In this document: piece by piece, positions 8,465 through 16,368 of the stretch
Layout: each line of letters starts with the position of its first letter
Position numbering within the stretch: the stretch's first letter is position 1
Source: Armatimonadota bacterium
GTDB lineage: Bacteria; Armatimonadota; Hebobacteria; Hebobacterales; Hebobacteraceae
DNA length: 43,234 bases
NCBI GenBank assembly: GCA_015486155.1
Contig: WFSF01000029.1
Span: 1-43,234, forward strand
Direction: 5' to 3'
Position numbers and translations under genes: made by a program
The notes under the pieces: model-generated
Told to the model about the DNA's origin: nothing
The model's input: the letters and a program-made list of their open reading frames with translations, nothing else
Databases searched by the model: none

Positions 8465-9405
8465 GCGCCCAGACCATCATTCGCACTGAGGGCCTGACCG
8501 TCCGCTACGGCTCCCTGACGGCGGTGGATTCGCTCGACCTGGACGTGCCTGAGGGCGCGGTCTACGGGCTGGTGGGCCCCAACGGCGCGGGCAAGACCAC
8601 CACCATGCGGGTGCTGGCCACCCTGCTGGAGCCGGACGAGGGCCGGGCCTGGGTCTGCGAGCACGAGGTGATCGCCTCCCCGCGGGAGGTGAGGCGGTCC
8701 ATCGGCTACATGCCGGACTTCTTCGGCGTCTACGACCACCTGTTCGTCTGGGAGTACCTGGAGCTCTTCGGCGAGCTCTACCGGCTCCCGCGGGGCAAAC
8801 TGAGCGAGCGCATCGGGGAGGTGCTGGCCGACTGCGACCTGGAGGTGAAGCGGGAGGCGATGGTGGGGGGACTGTCCCGGGGCATGAAGCAGCGGCTCTG
8901 CCTGGCGCGGGCGCTGCTGCCCGACCCACCCGTGCTCATCCTGGACGAGCCCGCCTCCGGGGTGGACCCCAAGGGGCGGTACGAGATCCGGCTGTTGCTG
9001 CGCCGCCTGAAGGAGCAGGGGAAGACCATTCTCATCTCCAGCCACATCCTGCTGGAGCTGGCCGAGATCTGCGACCACATCGGCATCATAGAGGCGGGAA
9101 AACTCCGCGCCTCCGGCTCGCTGGAGGAACTCGTCGCGGCCGCGGAGGCGGGCCGGCTGCTGCACCTGCGCCTGGTGGGGGGAGGCGCGGAGCGGGCGGC
9201 GGAGGTGTTGCAGGCCGTGGAGGGGGTGCGGGAGGCGACGGGCCGCGGGGACGCGCTCACCGTGCGCATCCCCGACCGGGACGAGGTCCAGGCCGAGGTC
9301 CTCGCCCGCCTGGTGGGGGAGGGGTTCCGCGTGGGATACGTATCCGAGGAGCACACCAACCTGGAGGCGATCTACCATCGGCTCACGCGGGGAGAACTCG
9401 CCTAG
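8461..9405 (+). CDS. ABC transporter ATP-binding protein
   Basis: A 314-aa ATPase that drives the permease encoded next. Walker A GPNGAGKTT spans about 39-47; the signature is LSRGMKQRL, Walker B is VLILDEP, and the switch His lies in ISSHILLEL. The sequence resembles ABC-2 drug/polysaccharide/gliding-type ATPases with a C-terminal extension of about 90 residues. The start overlaps the upstream stop by four bases. The stop lies against the AGGAGG that serves the permease, so all three genes form one tight operon. The exported substrate is unknown. Confidence 0.95.
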   Translation: MSAQTIIRTEGLTVRYGSLTAVDSLDLDVPEGAVYGLVGPNGAGKTTTMRVLATLLEPDEGRAWVCEHEVIASPREVRRSIGYMPDFFGVYDHLFVWEYLELFGELYRLPRGKLSERIGEVLADCDLEVKREAMVGGLSRGMKQRLCLARALLPDPPVLILDEPASGVDPKGRYEIRLLLRRLKEQGKTILISSHILLELAEICDHIGIIEAGKLRASGSLEELVAAAEAGRLLHLRLVGGGAERAAEVLQAVEGVREATGRGDALTVRIPDRDEVQAEVLARLVGEGFRVGYVSEEHTNLEAIYHRLTRGELA

Positions 9406-9414
9406 GAGGGCGCT

Positions 9415-11004
9415 ATGGCAGCCGTCAGTTGGCCGCTCTTGCGAAAAGAATTGAGGCAGAGCCTGCGGGCCAAGGCCACGCTGATCGTGGAGAACCTCTA
9501 CCTGTTGATCCTCGTGGCCCTGGCCGGCTGGGAGGTGTACGCCAGCGCCCATTCCTGCTCCCCCCGCCCCACCTGGGAGTGCGGCCGCACCACCTTCTGG
9601 CATGTGGCGCAGCTCCAGGCCATCCTGCTGGGCCTGGTGGCGGCCGCGCTCGGCGCGGCCGCGGTCACCGCGGAATCGGAACAGAAAACCCAGGACCTGC
9701 TGCTGGTCACGCCGGCCCGCGTGCGGGAAATCGTCCGCAGCAAGTTTCTGGCGGCCTTCGTCATCGTGCTCGTGCTCGTGTTGCTCTCGGTCCCCGTCTC
9801 CGTGCTCTGCCTGCTCCTCGGCGGACTCACCTGGCAGGAGGTGGCGTGGGCCTATCTGTTGCTGCTGACCTGGCTCGCGCTGGCGGGCACGATGGGGATC
9901 CTCACCGGCGCGCTGGTGCACAGAACCATCGCCGCGGTGCCCCTGGCGATCGTCGCGGCCTATCTCGTCACCGCGGCCTCGGGCGCGATGGTGGAGAACA
10001 AGGTGCCGCACGCCGCGCTGGGCGGCACCGGAGCGCTCTCCCTCCTCTCCAGGGAGATACCTCTCTCCTTCTTCGGGTTTCATTTGCCCGTGTGGGCGGC
10101 CTCGCTGGCCCTCTGCATTCCCCTCGGGGCCTGTCTCATGGAGTCGGCGGTGGACCGCGTCCGGCTGGCCCACCAGCGCCGCCCCATCGCCCAGCGCATC
10201 TGGATGCTCCTGTTCGCGGCCGCGGCCAGCGCACTGGCCCTCGGGACGGTTATCGCCCAGCCGCCGAGCCCACAGGGGCCTCCGTGGGATCCGATGCTCG
10301 GGGGACTGACCGTCCAGGGAGTGATCCTGCTCCTGCTGGCCGCCATCTTCTCCTCCCAGGGATTGGGCAAGCGGGATCACGCCGCCCTCCGCGGGGAGCG
10401 TCAGCCCTTCCTGCACGCGCTGTTCGGGGCGGGGCCCCGCGCGGGGGCGCGTTTCATCGCGGTGACGGCCGTGACTCTACTCGCGGGCTGGGCGGTTGCG
10501 TGGCCGCTGATGGGGAGGGATGTGGGCGTGCCGGGGTGGAGGATCGCGCTCGCCGTCGCCAACCTGCTGGCCGGGGCCTGGGTGGCCTGTCTCCTGGGGC
10601 AGTGGGCCGCCTTCTGGGGAAAGCTGAGGCGGGAGTGGATTCGGCGCACCGTGGGGGTGGGGATGGCGGTGCTGCTGTTCGGCGGGATTCCTGCCGCGGC
10701 CGGAATCATCTGGCATGGGCACGCACTCCCTCCCCCCGTGTCGGCGGCGCTGCTGCTGACCAATCCCGTCACCGGCTGCGTGGCCGCGTTCGATCCGCCC
10801 AACGCCATCCCCGGCAGCAAGTGGGCCGATGACCTCGACCGCGTGCTGCCTCTGGGGCTCTATCCGCTGCTCTTCTCGCTCCTTCTCGGCGTCCTCCTCG
10901 CGCTGGCGCTCACGGTGGCGCGCCGCCGGCTACGGGCGGCGCTCATGGAGGGCAGGCCCCCCGCCCCGCGGGAGGCGGAGGCCGCCTCCCGGCCCGCCGA
11001 GTAG
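9415..11004 (+). CDS. ABC-2 type permease
   Basis: A 529-aa polytopic membrane protein with about 10-12 hydrophobic segments, pairing with the ATPase just upstream. The N-terminal LLRKELRQSLRAKATLI followed by a membrane helix is the usual start of ABC-2 permeases. ESEQKTQDLLLVTPARVREIV is the conserved cytosolic segment seen in these proteins. The start has AGGAGG five bases upstream, overlapping the end of the ATPase gene. The C-terminus is Pro/Ala/Glu-rich. The substrate cannot be read from sequence. Confidence 0.9.
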   Translation: MAAVSWPLLRKELRQSLRAKATLIVENLYLLILVALAGWEVYASAHSCSPRPTWECGRTTFWHVAQLQAILLGLVAAALGAAAVTAESEQKTQDLLLVTPARVREIVRSKFLAAFVIVLVLVLLSVPVSVLCLLLGGLTWQEVAWAYLLLLTWLALAGTMGILTGALVHRTIAAVPLAIVAAYLVTAASGAMVENKVPHAALGGTGALSLLSREIPLSFFGFHLPVWAASLALCIPLGACLMESAVDRVRLAHQRRPIAQRIWMLLFAAAASALALGTVIAQPPSPQGPPWDPMLGGLTVQGVILLLLAAIFSSQGLGKRDHAALRGERQPFLHALFGAGPRAGARFIAVTAVTLLAGWAVAWPLMGRDVGVPGWRIALAVANLLAGAWVACLLGQWAAFWGKLRREWIRRTVGVGMAVLLFGGIPAAAGIIWHGHALPPPVSAALLLTNPVTGCVAAFDPPNAIPGSKWADDLDRVLPLGLYPLLFSLLLGVLLALALTVARRRLRAALMEGRPPAPREAEAASRPAE

Positions 11005-11053
11005 CTCTGTTCACCGCGCCTGTCGCAATCGCCCCACATAGAGGGGGAACATT

Positions 11054-11158
11054 GCGCGATGTCGCGCCTCTAACCAAGGTCGCCGCCATTTGGCGGAGAA
11101 ACGCCAAGACAGGTATTGGCGCTGACTACAGGCCACGGGTGTTCCCGTGGGAATCCCA
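11054..11158 (+). promoter_or_regulatory. Dyad-rich leader before the radical SAM gene
   Basis: The 188-base gap after the permease holds a run of inverted repeats: GCGCGA/TCGCGC (11054-11067), CCGCCA/TGGCGG (11083-11096), CGCCAA/TTGGCG (11102-11121) and CCACGGG/CCCGTGG (11133-11150), with a short TGGGA/TCCCA dyad partly overlapping at the end. TTGGCG occurs twice and its complement once. This could be a structured 5' leader or an operator cluster. It does not match the cobalamin or cyclic-di-GMP riboswitch patterns I know, and I do not name it. Confidence 0.35.
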
Positions 11159-11192
11159 GAAGATCTGCGTCACTCCGGAACGGAGGCGGTTT

Positions 11193-12506
11193 ATGATGCG
11201 GATACTATTGATCACGCCGGCCTGGCGAAGTCCCTTTCGCGGGGAGAAGCTGAAGCGAAAGGCGCTCTTCCCCCCGCTCGCGCTCCCGCTGCTGGCCGCG
11301 CTCACGCCGGACGATGTGGAAGTCTCCCTGGTGGACGAGGCGGTGGATGACGTGGACCTGGAGGCCGACGTGGACCTGGTCGGCATCAGCGCGATGACCA
11401 CCCAGGCCCCCAGGGCCTACCAGATCGCCGACGCCTTCCGCGCCCGCGGCGTGAAAGTCGTCCTCGGGGGAATGCACCCCTCCGCCCGCCCCCAGGAGGC
11501 CGCCGAGCATTGCGACGCGGTGGTGGTGGGAGAGGCGGAGGGCGTCTGGCCCAGGGTGGTCGAGGACGCCCGCAGGGGCCGGCTCCAGCAGTACTATCAG
11601 GCGGAGACCCGCCCGGACCTGGCCGAGGTGCCGGTTCCGCGCAGAGACCTGCTCAACCAGGACGCCTATCTCACCACCGGCCTGGTGCAGGCCAGCCGCG
11701 GCTGTCCGTTCGGGTGCTCCTTCTGCACCGTCACCAGGTTCTTCGGCCGCACCTACCGGTTCCGCCCCGTCGAGAAGGTGATCGAGGAGGTGGCCGGGCT
11801 GCGGGAGAAACTGGTGATCTTCGTGGACGACAACATCATGGGGCTCCCCGCCTACTCGAAGCGTTTCTTCGAGCAACTGGCCGAGTTGGGCAAGACGTGG
11901 TTCAGCCAGGCCTCGCTCACCATGCTGAAGGACGCGAAACTGCTCAAACTGGCCGCGCGCAGCGGCTGCCGGGGGCTGTTCGTGGGCATGGAGAGCCTCT
12001 CCCAGTCGGCCCTCCAGCACTGGGGAAAGAGCTTTAACACAGGAATCAACTATCGGGACGCCATCGCGCGGCTGCACGACCACGGGATCGGGGTGGTGGG
12101 ATCCTTCATCTTCGGGGCCGATGAGGACGATTCCGGCGTCTTCGACCGCACCGTGGACTTCGTGGAGCGAGCCCACCTGGACGCCGCCCAGTTCTCCATC
12201 CTCACCCCCCTTCCGGGCACGAAGTTCTACGAGGAGATGGAGCGGGAGGGGCGGCTGATCGACCGCAACTGGGCCCACTACGATGGGGGGCACGTGGTGT
12301 TCCGCCCCCGCAGCATGTCCGCCGACAGACTGCGTGAGGGCTTCCACTGGGCTCTCCGGCGGGTCTACTCGCTCACCGGCATCATCCGGCGCACCTGGGA
12401 CGGATGGCTGCGCCGCCCGGTCTTCGGCTACGTCAACCTCGCCTTCCGCCAGCGCATAGGCTCCTACTTGCGGCGCGTCACCAAGAAACCGCAGTGGGAA
12501 ACATAG
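11193..12506 (+). CDS. B12-binding-domain radical SAM enzyme
   Basis: A 437-aa enzyme with an N-terminal cobalamin-binding-type Rossmann domain (about 1-140, VDLVGISAMTTQAP and KVVLGGMHPSARP). A radical SAM barrel follows, with the iron-sulfur motif CPFGCSFC (Cys171, Cys175, Cys178; C-x3-C-x2-C). The later IFVDDNIMG and GCRGLFVGMES strands fit the barrel. Relatives methylate or otherwise modify unreactive carbons in lipids, hopanoids, chlorophylls and antibiotics. The canonical DxHxxG cobalamin ligand is not obvious. GGAGG lies six bases before the ATG at 11193; a second ATG at 11196 is equally possible. It is followed by a geranylgeranyl-reductase-like gene, which hints at isoprenoid-lipid work, an inference. 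Confidence 0.88.
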   Translation: MMRILLITPAWRSPFRGEKLKRKALFPPLALPLLAALTPDDVEVSLVDEAVDDVDLEADVDLVGISAMTTQAPRAYQIADAFRARGVKVVLGGMHPSARPQEAAEHCDAVVVGEAEGVWPRVVEDARRGRLQQYYQAETRPDLAEVPVPRRDLLNQDAYLTTGLVQASRGCPFGCSFCTVTRFFGRTYRFRPVEKVIEEVAGLREKLVIFVDDNIMGLPAYSKRFFEQLAELGKTWFSQASLTMLKDAKLLKLAARSGCRGLFVGMESLSQSALQHWGKSFNTGINYRDAIARLHDHGIGVVGSFIFGADEDDSGVFDRTVDFVERAHLDAAQFSILTPLPGTKFYEEMEREGRLIDRNWAHYDGGHVVFRPRSMSADRLREGFHWALRRVYSLTGIIRRTWDGWLRRPVFGYVNLAFRQRIGSYLRRVTKKPQWET

Positions 12507-12568
12507 CGGCCGGCCGCCGCAGGCGGAAGGACCTGCGCCCCAGCGCAGAGAAAAGAAAGATAATGTAT

Positions 12569-12638
12569 GCGGGGGTTGTGGCGGGATTTCTGAATCCCCG
12601 CAAAGGTGCGCCTTAGCCCGTCTCGGCAGGAGACGGGC
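12569..12638 (+). promoter_or_regulatory. Two hairpins between the radical SAM and flavoprotein genes
   Basis: GCGGGGGTT (12569-12577) can pair with AATCCCCGC (12593-12601). Then GCCCGTCTC (12616-12624) and GAGACGGGC (12630-12638) form a perfect 9-bp stem with a 5-base loop. The second stem ends four bases before a GTG (12642) and includes the GGAGA that would serve as its ribosome-binding site. It could attenuate translation or act as a weak terminator; there is no T-run. Confidence 0.45.
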
Positions 12639-12668
12639 GCTGTGTCCGATTGGCGTAGGGAGCAGCAG

Positions 12669-13811
12669 GTGACGGGCGAATCGGTTGACGTGATCGTAAT
12701 CGGAGCCGGCCCCAGCGGAGCCCATGCCGCCCGGGAGATGGCCCGGCTCGGCTACCAGGTGCTGATCCTGGAGGAGCACGCGCGCGTGGGCCTTCCGGTC
12801 CACTGCACGGGCGTGGTGGGCAGCGACGCTTGGCGGCAGTTGGGGCTGAATCCGGATCTCGTCCAGGCGGAGCTCTCGGGCGCGCGCTTCTTCTCCCCGC
12901 GCGGACAGTCCTTCTTCATCTCGGCGCCCGAGACGCGGGCGGTGGTGGTTGACCGCGGGGAGCTCGACCGGTGGCTGTGCCGCCGCGCGGTGGAGAGCGG
13001 GGCGGCGTTGGTGACGGGGGCGCGGGCGCGCGCGGTGCGGGTGAGCGAAGACCGCGCGGTGGTGGAGGCGGACCTCGAAGGAGAGCCGGTCTCGCTGCGC
13101 GCTTCGCTGGTGATAGTGGCGGCCGGGGCCAACTCATCGCTGGCGCGCAAGGCCGCGCCTGCGGCCGCGGCCGGCGGTTTTCTCTACGCGGCACAGATGG
13201 ACGCCCAGCGAACGGGGCTGGAAGAGGTGGAGGTCTACATGGGCGGGACGGCGGCCCCGGGCGGATACGCCTGGGCGGTGCCCGTGGAGGACCGGTGCCG
13301 GGTGGGCTTGATCTCGCGTGCCTTGCCCGGCGGGTTCCTGAAGAAATTGGTCTCCCGCCTGGAGGCGCGGGGGGCCATCGTCCCCGACGACGCACGCGTA
13401 GTGCGGCACCGGATACCGGCGGGGCCCCGCACGCCGTCGTTCTCCGAGCGGATGCTGCTGGTGGGGGATGCGGCCGGGCAGGTGAAAACCACCACCGGGG
13501 GAGGCATCCTGTTCGGGCTGCTAGGGGCGCAGGCCGCGGCGGAGACCGCCGACTGGGCGCTGCGCGCCGGCGACTTCTCGGCCGCCGGCCTCGCGCGCTA
13601 CGAGCAGATGTGGACGGCCAAGCTGGGGACGGAGCAGCGTGTCGGCCAGTTGCTGCGCAAGGTGCAAGCCGTTCTCACCGACGAAGACCTGGAGTTGCTC
13701 TTCACCCTGATCCGGCGCGCCGGAATCGCAACCCTCCTCTCCCGCCTCCACTTCGACTGGCACTCCTTCGGCCTGCTGAGACTGCTCGCCCAGACGCTCC
13801 CGGGGTTGTAG
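12669..13811 (+). CDS. Geranylgeranyl-reductase-family FAD-dependent oxidoreductase
   Basis: A 380-aa flavoprotein. The FAD-binding GAGPSG lies at 12-17 with E/H-rich LILEEH following. The family motif HCTGVVG lies near residue 50, and the second FAD contact is MLLVGDAAGQVKTTTGGGI. Family members saturate geranylgeranyl chains in chlorophyll, archaeal-type or quinone lipids, or hydroxylate related substrates. I chose the GTG at 12669, with AGGGAG six bases upstream; GTG 12642 in the same frame is an alternative, with its ribosome-binding site inside a hairpin. Its place behind a B12 radical SAM gene suggests a two-step lipid or isoprenoid modification, not proven here. Confidence 0.85.
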   Translation: MTGESVDVIVIGAGPSGAHAAREMARLGYQVLILEEHARVGLPVHCTGVVGSDAWRQLGLNPDLVQAELSGARFFSPRGQSFFISAPETRAVVVDRGELDRWLCRRAVESGAALVTGARARAVRVSEDRAVVEADLEGEPVSLRASLVIVAAGANSSLARKAAPAAAAGGFLYAAQMDAQRTGLEEVEVYMGGTAAPGGYAWAVPVEDRCRVGLISRALPGGFLKKLVSRLEARGAIVPDDARVVRHRIPAGPRTPSFSERMLLVGDAAGQVKTTTGGGILFGLLGAQAAAETADWALRAGDFSAAGLARYEQMWTAKLGTEQRVGQLLRKVQAVLTDEDLELLFTLIRRAGIATLLSRLHFDWHSFGLLRLLAQTLPGL

Positions 13812-13975
13812 CCCCTGTAGCCCCGGAGCGCCTGTCTTTGCCCGCCCTGTCCCCCTGTCAGGCGCTCACCGCCACAGGCGCGCCGGTTGCACCGCCGGCC
13901 CTGCGAAAATCCTCCGGGCGGGCTACTCGGAGCAAGAGAGAGTGTTGCGCCTCCTCGGGCACCGCGGGCTGGGCC

Positions 13976-14362
13976 TCACCAGCCGCGCCGCGCGACGTAC
14001 CATGCGTGACCGAAGACCACGACCATCCAGACGACAAAGGCCGCGATGAAACGCGCCACAGACCACCCGATCTGGAGCCATGACTCATTCTGCGCCGGGG
14101 CCGTGGGGGCCCGAAAGCGGCCTCCGAGGAGCACCGGAGCCGTCACATAGAACACGATCAGGCGAACGGGCGCCATCCCCAGGATGCCCCTCAAGTCCTC
14201 TGCTCTCACCCCGGCCGCGTAAAACCTGCGCGCCCCCATGATGATTTCAAGCCCGGACAGGACCGCGGTACCAAACACCGCGTATGCCGCACATCGCCAG
14301 CGCGGGGAGAATTTCGCCGTGCCCTCCGCGCGCTGCTTTTCATCGCGCCCGCTACCATTCAC
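13976..14362 (-). CDS. Small membrane protein, last ORF of the RHS cassette array
   Basis: A 128-aa protein with three likely membrane helices (about 25-45, 65-80 and 100-120) and basic termini. I recognise no family. It begins with GTG at 14360-14362, with GGAG six bases upstream. It is preceded by a composite palindrome and, beyond that, by an RHS fragment. Every other small ORF in this array likewise follows an RHS remnant, which suggests an immunity-type or accessory membrane protein. That role is inferred from context. Confidence 0.55.
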   Translation of the reverse strand: MNGSGRDEKQRAEGTAKFSPRWRCAAYAVFGTAVLSGLEIIMGARRFYAAGVRAEDLRGILGMAPVRLIVFYVTAPVLLGGRFRAPTAPAQNESWLQIGWSVARFIAAFVVWMVVVFGHAWYVARRGW

Positions 14363-14420
14363 CGGTGGCTCCGCCCTTATCGTCTCCGTTCATGTCCCTC
14401 TCCCTCCCGCGGCCGTTCTG

Positions 14421-14531
14421 CTGTAGGGCGGGCTTACCAAAGCCCGCCATGGCGGGGATAGGTCCCTAAGCCCAGAGGGCCGGGATGGCGGTCTGCCGCA
14501 GGCAGACTTTAGCCATATCCCCGCCCTACAG
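14421..14531. repeat. Composite nested palindrome (family member 3)
   Basis: Outer arms CTGTAGGGCGGG (14421-14432) and CCCGCCCTACAG (14520-14531) enclose three structures. One is the hairpin GGCGGGCTT/AAGCCCGCC. The second is the pair GGCGGGGATA (14451-14460)/TATCCCCGCC (14516-14525). Between these lies a core of about 52 bases (14464-14515) related to the mini-elements at 20501-20544 and 20753-20800. All three share a CTA(A/G)GC-type end, GGGCCGG, the central TGGCGG and a TAGCCA end. The core contains the hairpin GTCTGCC/GGCAGAC. The whole unit separates an RHS fragment from the ORF at 13976-14362. Confidence 0.65.
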
Positions 14532-14532
14532 T

Positions 14533-14705
14533 CCCCCCACATTTGCTGCGAGGGAGCGTAGTACGATCTACTCTCCGTCGTGTACCTCGCCGGCACGCTC
14601 CCGGAGTCGTTGGTCTCCTCCAGGACGCGGTCGCCGTTGTCACAGGTGTACTCCGTCACGTAGTTCAGCCCGTTGTAGTCCTCGCGCTGCTTCGCCCCTC
14701 CGCCT
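14533..14705 (-). pseudogene. RHS/YD-repeat fragment
   Basis: An open stretch of about 57 codons reads as RHS core sequence: EDYNGLNYVTEYTCDNGDRV, LEETNDSGSVPARYTTE and YYAPSQ. It has no start and runs straight into the composite palindrome, so it is a remnant. It overlaps, in another frame, the last 14 codons of the 302-aa membrane ORF upstream. The DNGDRVLEET pattern is the usual YD-repeat linker that precedes the RHS-associated core. Confidence 0.7.
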
Positions 14706-15573
14706 TCCCTACGATTGCATCACCGATGCAGAGCAACAGGTATGGGAAATAGCCCAATCCGATCGGCGCCAACAAGAACACAAACGGCACCGAGGTGCGG
14801 AGCAGGAGCACGGCAAAGGCGACCGCGCCCACGAATAGCCCCGCTCCGCCCACCAATGGAGCGATCAGGGAACGCGCCATGGTGCCGCGGCGATTGGCCG
14901 CCCTCCGCCTGGCGGCCGGCCACAAATGAAGGAGAGACAGGGCCACAGTTGACAGGATACCGGCCTGCGTGAGGCGGTAAGACGCCTCTCCCACAGACAG
15001 CGCTTGTATCATGGGTAATGTCATGAATGGGATAAGCACTAGCGTGGCCGAGGCCAGCATCTCAGCGAGATGGATCGCATGAACCGCACTTCTCGTATCC
15101 CGGGCCAACAACAGAAACCACACACCCACCGCGGCAATGATGTAGCAGGCGGCTGCGAGCGCTACACGTCGCACGTGAGCCGCTGACTCACTGTCCGCGG
15201 GCAGAAAGATGCCCCACCCAACCGCGCACGCCATCGCGGCCAAGGATTGTCTGGCAAGCGCTCTGCGAAGTGACCCCACAACCCGCCGGCGCAACGCGAA
15301 CACAGCGCAGGCCCCCAGCAGAACACCACCTGCGACCAACCCGCCCGGAAGTCGAGCCCCTTGCGCGCCCCAGATCGAGAAGCCGCACCACAGCAGGACC
15401 AGACATCCCCAGGTGAGGCTGCAAAGCAGAAGCACCCAACCAAGGCTCCTCTCCGAGCGGTGCCCTCGGCCGCCCAATGCTCCCCCCGATACAGCGGAAC
15501 GCAGGGAGTCAACCACAGCATATCCAGCCACCAGTCCCAAAGCGGTGACGATCGCTGTTGCATGTGCGGACAT
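14665..15573 (-). CDS. Polytopic membrane protein in the RHS cassette array
   Basis: A 302-aa protein with about eight hydrophobic segments (for example GWVLLLCSLTWGCLVLLWCG and YIIAAVGVWFLLLA). I recognise no family. The ATG at 15571-15573 follows AGGAAGGG. Its last residues (after AIVGKAEG) are encoded by DNA that in another frame codes for RHS sequence, so the natural C-terminus may have been replaced when the next cassette was joined. Upstream on the same strand lies an RHS C-terminal fragment. It is possibly an immunity-type membrane protein; the evidence is positional only. Confidence 0.65.
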   Translation of the reverse strand: MSAHATAIVTALGLVAGYAVVDSLRSAVSGGALGGRGHRSERSLGWVLLLCSLTWGCLVLLWCGFSIWGAQGARLPGGLVAGGVLLGACAVFALRRRVVGSLRRALARQSLAAMACAVGWGIFLPADSESAAHVRRVALAAACYIIAAVGVWFLLLARDTRSAVHAIHLAEMLASATLVLIPFMTLPMIQALSVGEASYRLTQAGILSTVALSLLHLWPAARRRAANRRGTMARSLIAPLVGGAGLFVGAVAFAVLLLRTSVPFVFLLAPIGLGYFPYLLLCIGDAIVGKAEGRSSARTTTG

Positions 15574-15694
15574 GACATCCCTTCCTACCTATCGATGAGC
15601 CCGCGAGACGGACGCTGCCAAGAAAAGGCTGAGGTGCAGCGCTCCGCACCCTGCCCAAGGATCTCCAGACATGGGCAGTAGTTAGGTCTACGGT

Positions 15695-15987
15695 TCACCT
15701 CAGCCGCGCGGCCGCGCTCTTACTCCATACCACTTCACACTTCCATACCTGATACGCCGAGTATACGTCAGCGGCGCCACAACCCACCGCAAGGCCGATC
15801 CTGTACGTTGCGTAAGCTGCGGCGAACACGGACCGCCCCTCCAGATCCCCCCCCATGGTCGGCCGATCCCCGACATACGCATACCAATTCACCCCCTCCC
15901 TGGCCGGGTCCTTGGTGATGAAGCGGCCGAGCTCCGGCCGGTAGAAGCGGTGGCCCAGCTGCAATAGCCCGCTGGAATGAAGATTCT
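15695..15987 (-). pseudogene. RHS-associated core end with a variable tail
   Basis: About 96 codons. A conserved RHS end, LQLGHRFYRPELGRFITKDP then AREGVNWYAYVGDRP, is followed by a variable tail (GRSVFAAAYATYRIGLAVGC...). The part before the tail matches two other copies in this window almost base for base (16898-17018 and 19829-19904). There is no start codon context, and it abuts the end of the BamE-like ORF upstream. In intact RHS proteins this junction marks where the toxic or specialised tip begins. This tail is short, with a hydrophobic stretch and Cys residues, and I recognise no toxin fold. Confidence 0.75.
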
Positions 15988-16368
15988 TCAGGTGAGGTGC
16001 ACCAAGGACGCCTCCACCCGACCACGCTTGTCAAGGAACACGTAAAGACTCACGCCGAAGCCATATGAGTAGCGGAGCACCTCATTGTGCACGGGATGAG
16101 CGAAGGGAATACTCTTGGCATCTGGATAGACACGTTGCGGTTTTCCCAGCGCCCGCACTACATCCGCGTATGTCATGCCTGGACCAGCATAGCATTCTGC
16201 CGTGCGGAAGGCTCTCTTCTCCGCAGTTAGCCTGCCGGCAGCGATATAGATGCTTGGCACCACGAAGACAGCGGTGATCACGAGCAACAGGAGGATTGCC
16301 AGGATCATCGTGAAGATAGACCATCCGGCAGTGCGTCCCCGCCCAAGTTGGAGGGACTTATGCTTCAC
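15988..16368 (-). CDS. Single-pass membrane protein with BamE/SmpA-like domain (copy 2)
   Basis: A 126-aa protein: one N-terminal membrane helix (about 16-40, FTMILAILLLLVITAVFVV) and a small C-terminal domain. The domain has a BamE/SmpA-like layout: a helix starting GPGMTYADVVRALGKP, then strands VLRYSYG, SLYVFLD and VEASLVHL. The GTG start at 16366-16368 overlaps the TGA of the upstream ORF (GTGA), so the two are coupled. The upstream ORF has the same architecture and looks like a diverged paralogue. The pair follows an RHS remnant; an immunity or envelope role is inferred, not shown. Confidence 0.65.
   Translation of the reverse strand: MKHKSLQLGRGRTAGWSIFTMILAILLLLVITAVFVVPSIYIAAGRLTAEKRAFRTAECYAGPGMTYADVVRALGKPQRVYPDAKSIPFAHPVHNEVLRYSYGFGVSLYVFLDKRGRVEASLVHLT

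Noticed and set aside
8428-10416. Long minus-strand open frame (662 codons)
   Set aside because: It is antisense to the ABC ATPase and permease, both certain from motifs.
11054-11158. Cobalamin or cyclic-di-GMP riboswitch before the radical SAM gene
   Set aside because: The region is rich in stems, but the conserved cores of those riboswitches were not found; it was kept only as an unnamed leader.
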